From NCBI RefSeq assembly GCF_008124785.1, contig NZ_VNHU01000003.1, forward strand, positions 186,001 through 250,000: a stretch of DNA of 64,000 bases. Reading direction: 5' to 3'. Below, piece by piece: positions 17,556-25,341 of this stretch. Made by a program: the position numbers and the translations under genes. Below the pieces are notes generated by a model. That model did no database searches. It had not been told where the DNA came from and saw only the letters and a program-made list of their open reading frames with translations. The first letter of the stretch is position 1; every line of letters begins with the position of its first letter. The stretch comes from Aquimarina intermedia. GTDB lineage: Bacteria > Bacteroidota > Bacteroidia > Flavobacteriales > Flavobacteriaceae.

Positions 17556-19122
17556 AGAGTTCAGAAAACTCTGTTTCTAATGAATGTTTACTCTTTGTAA
17601 TCATTTCATCCACTGTTTTTATAATGGCACGGGATTTAATCAACTCAATTCCGATCTCGATATCATCAGAAAAAACTCTGTCCTTTGCAGCAAAGCTTAC
17701 ATGAGATCTTACCATTTTATGAACTTCGTCCAGAAGAACACCCGACTTGAGTGGTTTTCTAAAATCGAATGCTTGTGAGGCAGTTAGCAATTCGATCGCT
17801 AATATTTTTTCAACATTTTCTAATACTTGTAATGCTTTGCGTCCACTAATTGATCCCATACTTACATGATCCTCCTGTCCCAACGATGTTGGGATACTAT
17901 CTGCACTGGAGGGAAAACACAGCCCTTTATTCTCACTGGCGAGGGCAGCGGTGGTATATTGCAGAATCATATAACCTGAATTAATACCCGTATCATGCAT
18001 CAGTAATTTAGGAACTCCGGGGGAGTTACCTTCTAAAGATAAATAAATTCTACGATCTGAAATATTACCAACCTCAGAAGCCGCAAGGCATGCATAATCC
18101 AACGCCATAGCTAGGGGTTGACCATGAAAACTACCTCCGCTAATAGTTAGATCTTCGTCAATTATTATAGGATTATCCGTAACTGAATTCAATTCTACTT
18201 CCAAAAGTTCTTTTAAATGAAGCCAGGCATTGCGAGAAGCTCCATGAACTTGAGGGATGCATCGCAGCGAGTAAGGATCTTGTACCCGATCACACTGACT
18301 ATGGGCCTCCATAATCTCAGAACCTTCTAATAATGCCTTTATTCGTTTGGCCACGTGTTTGTTTCCCTTAAACGGACGAAGTTGATGTAGCTCTTCAAAA
18401 AATGGTTTTACCGATCCCTGTAACCCTTCGATCATCATAGCGCCAATAATGTCAGCTTGGGAGAGACAACTTTGCAATTTATCAACGACTTTTACAGCAT
18501 GCGCAGCTATAAACTGAGTTCCATTGATCAATGCCAAACCTTCTTTAGGCCCCAAGTCTAAACTTTCTAAATGATGAAGTGTGAAAAGTTCACGAGTCGT
18601 AATAATCTCATCTTTGTGTATAACCTTACCCAGACCAATCAAGGGCAAAAATAAATGGGAGAGCGGAGCTAAATCTCCCGATGCACCTACAGAACCCTGT
18701 GAGGGTACGATAGGTGTCACATCATTATCAATATGCCATAAGATTCGATCTAATGTGGCTTCAGCAATACCGGAGTATCCTTTTGATAAGGAGTGTAATT
18801 TTAAAATGAGCATTAACTTAGCTATCTCCGTTTCTATTACGTTTCCTACACCTACACTATGGCTTTGTAGAATATTAGTTTGTAATACTTTAGTTTCATC
18901 TTTCGATATTTTGGTTGTACATAAGGGACCAAAGCCGGTATTTATACCGTATACCGCATCGCCTTTTTCGACAATATTTTTTACTACTTGAGCACTAGCT
19001 CTAATTTTTTGGCGTGTTGTATCTGTGAGCCTTCCTTTACATTCTCCACGAGCAAGTCTAAGTGCCAAACTTGCTGTTAAAAAATCTTCTCCGTAATTAA
19101 AGTATTCTATTGATCTCGACAT
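17542..19122 (-). CDS. hutH: Histidine ammonia-lyase
   Basis: 526 residues. Deaminates histidine to urocanate using the autocatalytic MIO group, made from Ala147-Ser148-Gly149 in G-S-V-G-A-S-G-D-L-A-P-L-S-H. The upstream Y-G-I-N-T-G-F-G loop at 58-65 holds the other catalytic tyrosine of the family. First gene of the hut operon, transcribed away from the LysR gene across 84 nt that contain repeated AATACT words. Belongs to the phenylalanine/histidine ammonia-lyase superfamily; the complete hut context makes histidine the substrate. Confidence 0.96.
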   Translation of the reverse strand: MSRSIEYFNYGEDFLTASLALRLARGECKGRLTDTTRQKIRASAQVVKNIVEKGDAVYGINTGFGPLCTTKISKDETKVLQTNILQSHSVGVGNVIETEIAKLMLILKLHSLSKGYSGIAEATLDRILWHIDNDVTPIVPSQGSVGASGDLAPLSHLFLPLIGLGKVIHKDEIITTRELFTLHHLESLDLGPKEGLALINGTQFIAAHAVKVVDKLQSCLSQADIIGAMMIEGLQGSVKPFFEELHQLRPFKGNKHVAKRIKALLEGSEIMEAHSQCDRVQDPYSLRCIPQVHGASRNAWLHLKELLEVELNSVTDNPIIIDEDLTISGGSFHGQPLAMALDYACLAASEVGNISDRRIYLSLEGNSPGVPKLLMHDTGINSGYMILQYTTAALASENKGLCFPSSADSIPTSLGQEDHVSMGSISGRKALQVLENVEKILAIELLTASQAFDFRKPLKSGVLLDEVHKMVRSHVSFAAKDRVFSDDIEIGIELIKSRAIIKTVDEMITKSKHSLETEFSELFETY

Positions 19123-19151
19123 AGTTGTAATTTTCTATAGCTATGGTCTAA

Positions 19152-19185
19152 AATACTATCTATATTTAATACTTATAAATACTAT
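19152..19185. promoter_or_regulatory. Possible LysR operator between hutH and the LysR gene
   Basis: Three direct copies of AATACT (starting 19152, 19168 and 19178), two of them in AAATACTAT 26 bp apart, plus a nearby palindrome ATAGCTAT at 19137-19144. The divergent 84-nt spacer is where an autoregulating LysR protein would bind. Inference only. Confidence 0.35.
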
Positions 19186-19206
19186 TTTTGTCATTAATTA
19201 ATACCT

Positions 19207-20085
19207 ATGAAGCATCAATTAGAGTTACGTCATTTTAAGTATTTTATTGCAGTTGCAGAAGAATTACACTTTCGCAAAGCTGCAGAACGTTTATTCATCT
19301 CTCAGCCGGGTTTAAGCCGACAGATCAAACAGATGGAAGGTATCATTGGAGCTAAGCTTTTTATCCGTGATAAGAGAAATGTAGTATTAACCACTGCTGG
19401 TGAATACTTGAAAAAAGAAATCAATTATATCTTGAATCATCTCGATGTTACGCTTAAACAAACTGAGTTAATAGATAAGGGAGACCTGGGAGAAATTAGA
19501 ATAGGTTTTTTAGGATCGGCCATGCAAAAAGTTATTCCGGATGTACTAGTCCAAGCCAATGCACGATTTCCGAAAATTAAATTTTCTCTCGAAGAAATGA
19601 GCAACTATGATCAGGTGGAGGCCATATTGGACGATAAACTCGACGTAGGTTTTGTGCGCCTGGATTATGTCCCGGATACCATTGATAAAAAAGAAATGTA
19701 TACAGAAACATTCTCTATAGTACTACCCAAAAATCACCCTTTAAAGAAGGAAAACTTCCATTCGGTCTCACAACTATCACAGGAAAATTTTATCCTATTT
19801 TCTTCAGATTACAGTTCGCTATATTTTGCTCAGATTATGAGTATTTGCAAAGATGCAGGTTTTTCGCCAAAAGTTTCACACAAATCGGTGCATGCCCAAA
19901 CCATTTTTAAACTTGTAGAAAACGGATTAGGTGTTGCTATAGTTCCGACATCACTTCAATACGGATTTGACCTTGCTATTAAATGTTTAGAAATCCCAAA
20001 CATAAAACAGCGAGCGGTGCTTTCAATTATTTGGAAAAAGGAGAATCGCAATCCCGCCTTGCCTCAGATCAAATCTTTGTTGTAG
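19207..20085 (+). CDS. LysR-family transcriptional regulator, probably of the hut operon
   Basis: 292 residues. N-terminal winged helix-turn-helix over about 5-64 (R-H-F-K-Y-F-I-A-V-A-E-E then the recognition helix S-Q-P-G-L-S-R-Q-I-K) and a periplasmic-binding-like effector domain from about 90. Divergent from hutH, the usual layout for a LysR protein that controls its neighbour. Bacterial hut operons are more often ruled by HutC or HutP, so a LysR neighbour is noteworthy; the inducer (urocanate or histidine) is a guess. Confidence 0.88.
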   Translation: MKHQLELRHFKYFIAVAEELHFRKAAERLFISQPGLSRQIKQMEGIIGAKLFIRDKRNVVLTTAGEYLKKEINYILNHLDVTLKQTELIDKGDLGEIRIGFLGSAMQKVIPDVLVQANARFPKIKFSLEEMSNYDQVEAILDDKLDVGFVRLDYVPDTIDKKEMYTETFSIVLPKNHPLKKENFHSVSQLSQENFILFSSDYSSLYFAQIMSICKDAGFSPKVSHKSVHAQTIFKLVENGLGVAIVPTSLQYGFDLAIKCLEIPNIKQRAVLSIIWKKENRNPALPQIKSLL

Positions 20086-20088
20086 GCA

Positions 20089-20460
20089 TCATGCGGTTAC
20101 CGGCATTGCATAATAAAATTGTTCCTCTACAATTTTTCCATTATTCACGGTAAATACGCCTAACTCCTCCATTTGCATGCGACCTTGACCTTTAAAGGTA
20201 CAATCAAAGCTCATCTTACAGCTAAAATGATTTTCTGCAACGAGAGGGTCAGAGATATCACCTCCATGATATTCTTCTACATTATCGTACCAATCTTCAC
20301 TTTTTTTGGTAACAGCATCCTTTCCTTTAATCACCTCATTGGGCAACCCAGGCATTTCTCTACTTACGATATTTTGATCGTACAGCTCTTTAATAGCCTG
20401 CATATTTTCTCCTTTCCGGCAGAGTTCAACGAGCCGGTGTGCTACTTGATTTGTGTTCAT
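20089..20460 (-). CDS. SnoaL/NTF2-like small protein
   Basis: 123 residues with the NTF2-like layout: an N-terminal helix pair (V-A-H-R-L-V-E-L-C-R-K-G), a basic segment and a curved beta sheet ending V-N-N-G-K-I-V-E-E-Q-F-Y. Such proteins are small-molecule isomerases or binding proteins; the substrate is unknown. Its stop is 3 nt from the stop of the convergent LysR gene. It is 103 nt downstream of the photolyase gene region on the same strand direction but separated by its own leader, so membership of that operon is uncertain. Confidence 0.75.
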   Translation of the reverse strand: MNTNQVAHRLVELCRKGENMQAIKELYDQNIVSREMPGLPNEVIKGKDAVTKKSEDWYDNVEEYHGGDISDPLVAENHFSCKMSFDCTFKGQGRMQMEELGVFTVNNGKIVEEQFYYAMPVTA

Positions 20461-20563
20461 CGTGTTGTATTTTAAAAGGTTGTTTTCGAAATATTCTTGC
20501 TTTATTTCATGCCTTTAAAATACAAAAAAAACGATTGAAAATCAATAGATTATATCAAGTTAG

Positions 20564-21871
20564 TTATTGCAAAGCTTTTTTATAGGTGGTCAAACAACGT
20601 TCTCTTGCCTCTTTATGATCTACTATCTTGTCCGGATAATCCTTAGTACCAAATTCTTCAATCCAGTTTTTGATGTACTGCTGTTCTTTGTCAAATTTAT
20701 CGATTTGAGTAGTAGGATTAAAAATTCTAAAATAAGGAGCGGCATCTACGCCACTGCCCGCTGCCCATTGCCAATTACCGACATTACTAGACATTTCATA
20801 ATCTAAGAGTTTTTCAGCAAAATATGCTTCGCCCCAACGCCAATCGATAAGTAAATGCTTACATAGAAAACTCGCTGTCAACATGCGCACACGATTATGC
20901 ATATAACCGCTTTGATTTAATTGCCTCATGCCTGCATCAACCAATGGATATCCTGTTTGTCCCTTTTTCCATTTGTCAAATTCTTTTTCGTTATTTCGCC
21001 ACTCAATGCGGTCATATTTCTTCTTAAAAGCTTCATTTTGAGTCCTTGGGAAATGCCAAAGAATTTGCATAAAAAATTCTCTCCAGATTAGCTCTGACCA
21101 GAATATTTCATTTTTTTCTGCAATTGCCTTTTTCATCATTTTCCTTATACTTACCGTCCCAAAGCGTAGATGAGGTCCTAATCGAGAAGTGCCTTGATTC
21201 TTGGCAGGATAATCACGAGTGTCCTCATAATTTTGGATAAGTGTGGGAGTGACCGTATACTCAGGTATTTCAATTGATGATGGCGTAAAACCTATATCAG
21301 AAAGACTTAAATTTGATAACCTTGAGTTTTTATATAGATTGGACAAATGCTGACTTGTGTAATGAATAGTTAGCGCATCAGGGTTGAAGTGTTCTTTCCA
21401 TTTGTTTTTATATGGGGTATAAACGACATATGGATTGCCATCAGCTTTTACAATTTCATCCTTCTCAAAAATTACTTGATCTTTAAAAGTATAAAAGGGT
21501 ATATTCTTTTTATCAAGCAATTCTTTTAATTCCTTATCTCGTTGTAAAGCGTAGGGTTCATAATCGTGATTGGTGTAGACTTCTTTAATCTCGTAAGTTT
21601 CTAGTAATTCCTTAAAAATGTCATTGGGTGTACCATAATAAATGCCAATAGAGCTTTGGTGAGCATCCTGAAGCTCTTGTCTCATTTTTTGCAGTGTATC
21701 AAAAATAAACGTAACTCTGGGATCATCTTCAACCAATTCCTGAAGTATGTTTTTATCAAAAATGAATAAAGGTACTACTGGGTAGTCACTTTTTAGAGCA
21801 TTTAGAAAACCAATATTATCATCCAAACGGAGATCTCTGCGAAACCAAAATACAGCTACTTGTTTTGACAT
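20564..21871 (-). CDS. Cryptochrome/DNA photolyase family protein, class I type
   Basis: 435 residues. N-terminal Rossmann antenna domain beginning V-A-V-F-W-F-R-R-D-L-R-L-D-D-N, then the helical FAD domain with R-L-G-P-H-L-R-F-G-T-V near 229-239, the H-N-R-V-R-M segment near 321-326 and G-N-W-Q-W-A-A-G-S-G near 364-373. These match class I CPD photolyases, which use blue light and reduced FAD to split pyrimidine dimers; a purely sensory cryptochrome role cannot be excluded. Last gene of the SRPBCC-SDR-photolyase operon, one base after the SDR stop. Confidence 0.93.
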   Translation of the reverse strand: MSKQVAVFWFRRDLRLDDNIGFLNALKSDYPVVPLFIFDKNILQELVEDDPRVTFIFDTLQKMRQELQDAHQSSIGIYYGTPNDIFKELLETYEIKEVYTNHDYEPYALQRDKELKELLDKKNIPFYTFKDQVIFEKDEIVKADGNPYVVYTPYKNKWKEHFNPDALTIHYTSQHLSNLYKNSRLSNLSLSDIGFTPSSIEIPEYTVTPTLIQNYEDTRDYPAKNQGTSRLGPHLRFGTVSIRKMMKKAIAEKNEIFWSELIWREFFMQILWHFPRTQNEAFKKKYDRIEWRNNEKEFDKWKKGQTGYPLVDAGMRQLNQSGYMHNRVRMLTASFLCKHLLIDWRWGEAYFAEKLLDYEMSSNVGNWQWAAGSGVDAAPYFRIFNPTTQIDKFDKEQQYIKNWIEEFGTKDYPDKIVDHKEARERCLTTYKKALQ

Positions 21872-21872
21872 C

Positions 21873-22568
21873 TTAGTTGATGTTAAGAGTTGATAAACCT
21901 CCGTCGACGCCTAGTACCTGACCCGTAATCCAACTACTTTTATCGTTCAATAAGAAAGAAGCTATATTGGCTATATCCTGGACGTTGCCTACACGTTTTA
22001 GGGGATGACGTTCCTCCATTTTTTCACGTTTTTTTTCGTTGCCCAATAAACGCTCGGCTAGCGGTGTATCTGTGAGAGATGGAGCAATAACATTGACTCG
22101 CATGGACGGAGCGTACTCAGCAGCAAGCGCCTTAGCGAAGCCTTCAATAGCCCCTTTGGCCGCAGCTACACTTGTGTGAAAGGGCATGCCAACTTTTACC
22201 GCCACCGTGCTAAAGAATAATAAACTTGCGTGATCAGATTTTTTAAGATGAGGTAAAACGGTATGTAATGTTTTAACAAGTGATAGAAAATTGAGATTCA
22301 TATCATTCTCAAAAGTATCAGGGCTCAGCATATGAAAAGGTTTCAGGTTGATATTGCCGGGACAGTATACAAAACCATCAAAGGTATCAGGAAGTTGCTC
22401 CAAACTTAGTTGATCTGTAGTACTATCAAACGGAATGTAAGTAACTTCGAGCGAGCCTAAGTTTTCAGAAGTTCTAGAAGCAACAAAAACCCGGTGTTCT
22501 TTTATGAGTTGACTTGCAAGTTCAAAACCGATTCCGTGACTTCCGCCTATTAAAAGTATATTCTTCAT
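21873..22568 (-). CDS. SDR-family protein of the photolyase operon, lacking the catalytic tyrosine
   Basis: 231 residues with the classical SDR glycine motif G-G-S-H-G-I-G at 8-14 and V-Y-C-P-G-N near 67-72 (N-A-G equivalent). The catalytic Ser is in F-F-S-T (Ser120), and the lysine is Lys138 in V-A-A-A-K, but the tyrosine four residues before it is Val134. A C-terminal D-G-G-L loop near 223-226 is intact. Cofactor binding is therefore likely while standard oxidoreductase chemistry is doubtful. It lies between an SRPBCC gene (5-nt gap) and a photolyase gene (1-nt gap), a set seen in light- or stress-regulated flavobacterial operons. Confidence 0.88.
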   Translation of the reverse strand: MKNILLIGGSHGIGFELASQLIKEHRVFVASRTSENLGSLEVTYIPFDSTTDQLSLEQLPDTFDGFVYCPGNINLKPFHMLSPDTFENDMNLNFLSLVKTLHTVLPHLKKSDHASLLFFSTVAVKVGMPFHTSVAAAKGAIEGFAKALAAEYAPSMRVNVIAPSLTDTPLAERLLGNEKKREKMEERHPLKRVGNVQDIANIASFLLNDKSSWITGQVLGVDGGLSTLNIN

Positions 22569-22573
22569 TGTAG

Positions 22574-23089
22574 TTAATTTAAGATATCTTGTTTAAGTGT
22601 GGGATCAACAACAGTTTTGGGAACTTCTTCATACGTTCCGAAAAGTTCGATTAATTTTTTCTCTCTGTAATCAAAGATTTCCTTTAATTTGGGTTGCACC
22701 AGAAACGGATGTACAAGACGACCTAAAAATCCAAAGGGCACTTTGTAGTCAATTATATCTTCCATTAAAACACCTCCCGGAATCTCTTTTATAAAATGCT
22801 TGTGATGCCAAAGTGCATAAGGACCAAATCGCTGTTCGTCAACAAAATACTCATTTTTTAGAACATGCGTTATTTCTGTGACCCACTTAGTTTTGATTCC
22901 GGCTACGGGAGTAACTAAGTACTGTATAATTTGCCCCGGGAACATGGCACGATCTGCACCACTAAGTATTTCAAATCCCATATAATCAGGGGTGATAATT
23001 TTTAGATTGGCAGGGTCCGATAAAAAAGCCCAGGCTTGCTCAACTGATATAGGCAGCTTTTGCTTACTCTTTAAGGTATAAATTTTCAT
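22574..23089 (-). CDS. SRPBCC-fold ligand-binding protein of the photolyase operon
   Basis: 171 residues from the ATG at 23089. The frame is open further upstream to an ATG at 23155, but that start falls inside the inverted repeat at 23121-23157, and the fold begins at M-K-I-Y-T-L-K-S. The pattern L-P-I-S-V-E-Q-A-W-A-F-L-S-D-P-A-N-L, then a beta sheet and a long C-terminal helix, is that of polyketide-cyclase/START-like proteins. Its ligand is unknown; in related operons it accompanies photolyases. First gene of the operon. Confidence 0.85.
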   Translation of the reverse strand: MKIYTLKSKQKLPISVEQAWAFLSDPANLKIITPDYMGFEILSGADRAMFPGQIIQYLVTPVAGIKTKWVTEITHVLKNEYFVDEQRFGPYALWHHKHFIKEIPGGVLMEDIIDYKVPFGFLGRLVHPFLVQPKLKEIFDYREKKLIELFGTYEEVPKTVVDPTLKQDILN

Positions 23090-23120
23090 GATTGTACACT
23101 TGAATGTAAATGTACCAACA

Positions 23121-23157
23121 TTTTGTTTAACTTTAACATCATTCTTGTTAAACAAAA
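23121..23157. promoter_or_regulatory. Perfect 11-bp inverted repeat, candidate operator of the photolyase operon
   Basis: TTTTGTTTAAC (23121-23131) and its exact complement GTTAAACAAAA (23147-23157) are separated by 15 nt. The centre is about 50 nt before the SRPBCC ATG, within the promoter zone; on the minus strand TACATTTA (one mismatch to TAnnTTTG) follows it. The geometry suits binding of a dimeric regulator of the MerR/CarH type, but no such gene is in this window. Confidence 0.5.
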
Positions 23158-23473
23158 ATTAAAGTTACATTGCGACTCTTTCATAATCTTCACAGCAATA
23201 ATCTGACTTGATAAGTTTGTAAGTGATCACAGCTTGAAGCGATTCAACGATCTGATTTGGAAAATAGAACTACTGATGTACCTAATTTTAATAGAGAAAC
23301 ATAAAAAAATAGAGTAGTAAAAGTTCTATTAAACTCTGCGTTTTTATGTGTTTTTTATCACTTATAAAGCATCTGAAAAGCCAGGATTTTTATTTTAAGT
23401 TTTTGTTAACCTTTTTCGGGAGATTGATGAGTATTTTCGTTAGACCATAAATAATTAACAAAATCTAAACATA
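23158..23473. other. Divergent intergenic region, no gene seen
   Basis: About 315 nt between the photolyase operon operator and the DUF2911 gene. It should hold the DUF2911 promoter; a TATTTTCG word about 40 nt before that ATG is a candidate -7 box. Only short frames are open. Confidence 0.45.
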
Positions 23474-24313
23474 ATGAAAAAGATCATTTTACTATTAACA
23501 GCAACACTTCTTAGTACAGGTGTTTTTGCTCAGGTAAAAACTCCGCAACCAAGTCCAACCTCAAAAATTGAGCAAGTAATTGGTTTGACAGATGTAACCG
23601 TATCATATTCCAGACCCAGTATGCGCGAGCGGACTGTTTTCGGATCTCTGGTTCCATTTGGAAAATTATGGAGAACAGGTGCTAATGAAAACACGAAAAT
23701 TACTTTTAGCGACGATGTTAAAATCAATGGATCAGACCTAAAAAAAGGAACCTATGCTATTTTTACAAAACCAACTAAAGAGAATTGGGAAGTAATTTTT
23801 TATAGCGATGTTAATAACTGGGGAACTCCGCAAAAATGGGATGATGCTAAAGTAGCGTTAAAAACTACAGCTAAAGTAGGAACCTTACCGATGAAGGTGG
23901 AAACATTTACAATTATGTTCAGCGATTTTAAAATGGACAGTGCTAAATTAAATTTTATTTGGGAATCTACTGAAGCTATGTTAGATATCGAAGTACCTTC
24001 TAAAAAAATAGCTGAGGAAAGTATTCAAAAAACACTTGCTGGTCCAACGGCTAATGATTACTACCAGGCGGCAGTATTTTATAAAGAAACCGGAAAGATC
24101 GATATGGCCAAAGAATATATTGATAAGGCTGTAACTATGCGTAAAGAACCGGCATTTTGGTATCACAGACAACAGTCGTTAATTTATGCTGAAATGGGTA
24201 ATAAGGAAAAAGCAATTGAGGCAGCCAAAAAATCTTTAGAATTAGCAGAAAAAGCAGGAAATGCTGACTATGTAAAAATGAATAAAGATTCTCTGAAAGA
24301 ATGGGGAAGCTAA
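23474..24313 (+). CDS. DUF2911 secreted protein with C-terminal TPR-like repeats
   Basis: 279 residues with a clear type I signal peptide (Lys-Lys, hydrophobic core, cleavage after F-A at about residue 19). Residues about 25-170 are DUF2911, with the conserved S-R-P-S-M-R-E-R-T-V-F-G and W-R-T-G-A-N-E segments. Residues about 190-275 form helical pairs resembling TPR repeats. The periplasmic role is unknown. Ends 21 nt before a shared terminator; convergent with the Gfo/Idh/MocA gene. Confidence 0.88.
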   Translation: MKKIILLLTATLLSTGVFAQVKTPQPSPTSKIEQVIGLTDVTVSYSRPSMRERTVFGSLVPFGKLWRTGANENTKITFSDDVKINGSDLKKGTYAIFTKPTKENWEVIFYSDVNNWGTPQKWDDAKVALKTTAKVGTLPMKVETFTIMFSDFKMDSAKLNFIWESTEAMLDIEVPSKKIAEESIQKTLAGPTANDYYQAAVFYKETGKIDMAKEYIDKAVTMRKEPAFWYHRQQSLIYAEMGNKEKAIEAAKKSLELAEKAGNADYVKMNKDSLKEWGS

Positions 24314-24333
24314 GATTTTGGTAACGATAAGAA

Positions 24334-24363
24334 AAAAAATGCGGCTATTAGGTCGCATTTTTT
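24334..24363. terminator. Bidirectional terminator between convergent genes
   Basis: AAAAAATGCG and CGCATTTTTT pair around a 10-nt centre, giving U-runs on either strand; it lies between the DUF2911 stop and the stop of the minus-strand dehydrogenase at 24367. Confidence 0.8.
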
Positions 24364-24366
24364 ATA

Positions 24367-25341
24367 TCAATATTCGAGATTAATTCTTTTCCGGATTGTA
24401 TCCAACGTAGCTATTAACTCCAAACTTTTACTCAAAGGCATAATATCACTTTCTTTGTTTCCTTGTTGCAACATTTTGTTTACATGCTCAATTTCAAAAT
24501 TATACCCAAAAGTTTCTACAGGAAAATTAAATGTTTCGTACTTATTTCCTTCGGTTACAGTAACACTTGAAGGTTCATGAAAGCGTCCGTTTATCACTAT
24601 TTCTGCACGCTCTAATTTAATGATTGCCTCAGTTGTAGTTTTCTTTTTAATAGAAGAGAATAATTTAGAAGCAACCTTATTATTATGCTTTAATTCGACT
24701 TCACAATCTTCATCAATTACTGTTTTACCTATAGTTGCTTTAGCACTAATTTCTTTGGGAACACCTAATAAGTCCAGTGCTAAAAATATGGGATAAATAC
24801 CAATATCTAATAAAGATCCTCCTCCCAGTTCCTTGTTATAAAGTCTGTTTTCTGTATCAAAAGCCACGTTTATCCCAAAATCTGCTTTAATTTCAAGAAT
24901 CTCCCCGTATTTTTTGGAAACAATAAGTTCTTTTACAAACTGATAATGTGGTAAAAAAGCCGTCCATAACGCCTCCATAAGAAACACTTCATTTTGCTCA
25001 GCAAGGTGTATCATTTGTTGAACCTGTGCAATAGAAATACCCATTGGTTTTTCACAAAGGACTGCTTTTTTATGCTTAAGACACAAGAGGGTATGTTCAA
25101 AATGAAAGGTATGAGGCGTAGCAATGTAAATCACGTCGATTTCCGGATTTGACACAAGCGCTTGATAATTATCATAACATGTTGTCGCATTATAAGTCTC
25201 GCTAAAAGTATTGGCCCTATTTTCATCTTTGCTCGCTACAGCTTGCAAAACTGCGCTATCTACAGTTCTCAGATCACTTGCAAATTTGTGGGCTATTCTT
25301 CCACATCCTAAAATTCCCCACCGTATCTTCTTACTTTTCAT
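24367..25341 (-). CDS. Gfo/Idh/MocA-family NAD(P) oxidoreductase
   Basis: 324 residues. N-terminal Rossmann motif G-I-L-G-C-G-R-I-A near 9-17, the family C-E-K-P-M-G active-site segment near 94-99 (with the catalytic Lys), and the C-terminal alpha/beta domain. Members oxidise or reduce sugars and cyclitols, or rearrange N-acetylated sugars. Its ATG overlaps the symporter stop by 4 nt, so it is the last gene of an operon with a PIG-L deacetylase, a tiny membrane protein and a symporter, pointing to uptake and breakdown of a sugar derivative. Confidence 0.92.
   Translation of the reverse strand: MKSKKIRWGILGCGRIAHKFASDLRTVDSAVLQAVASKDENRANTFSETYNATTCYDNYQALVSNPEIDVIYIATPHTFHFEHTLLCLKHKKAVLCEKPMGISIAQVQQMIHLAEQNEVFLMEALWTAFLPHYQFVKELIVSKKYGEILEIKADFGINVAFDTENRLYNKELGGGSLLDIGIYPIFLALDLLGVPKEISAKATIGKTVIDEDCEVELKHNNKVASKLFSSIKKKTTTEAIIKLERAEIVINGRFHEPSSVTVTEGNKYETFNFPVETFGYNFEIEHVNKMLQQGNKESDIMPLSKSLELIATLDTIRKRINLEY

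Noticed and set aside
22574-23155. Longer SRPBCC frame starting at 23155
   Set aside because: The extension has no family similarity and starts inside the perfect inverted repeat; the ATG at 23089 fits the fold.
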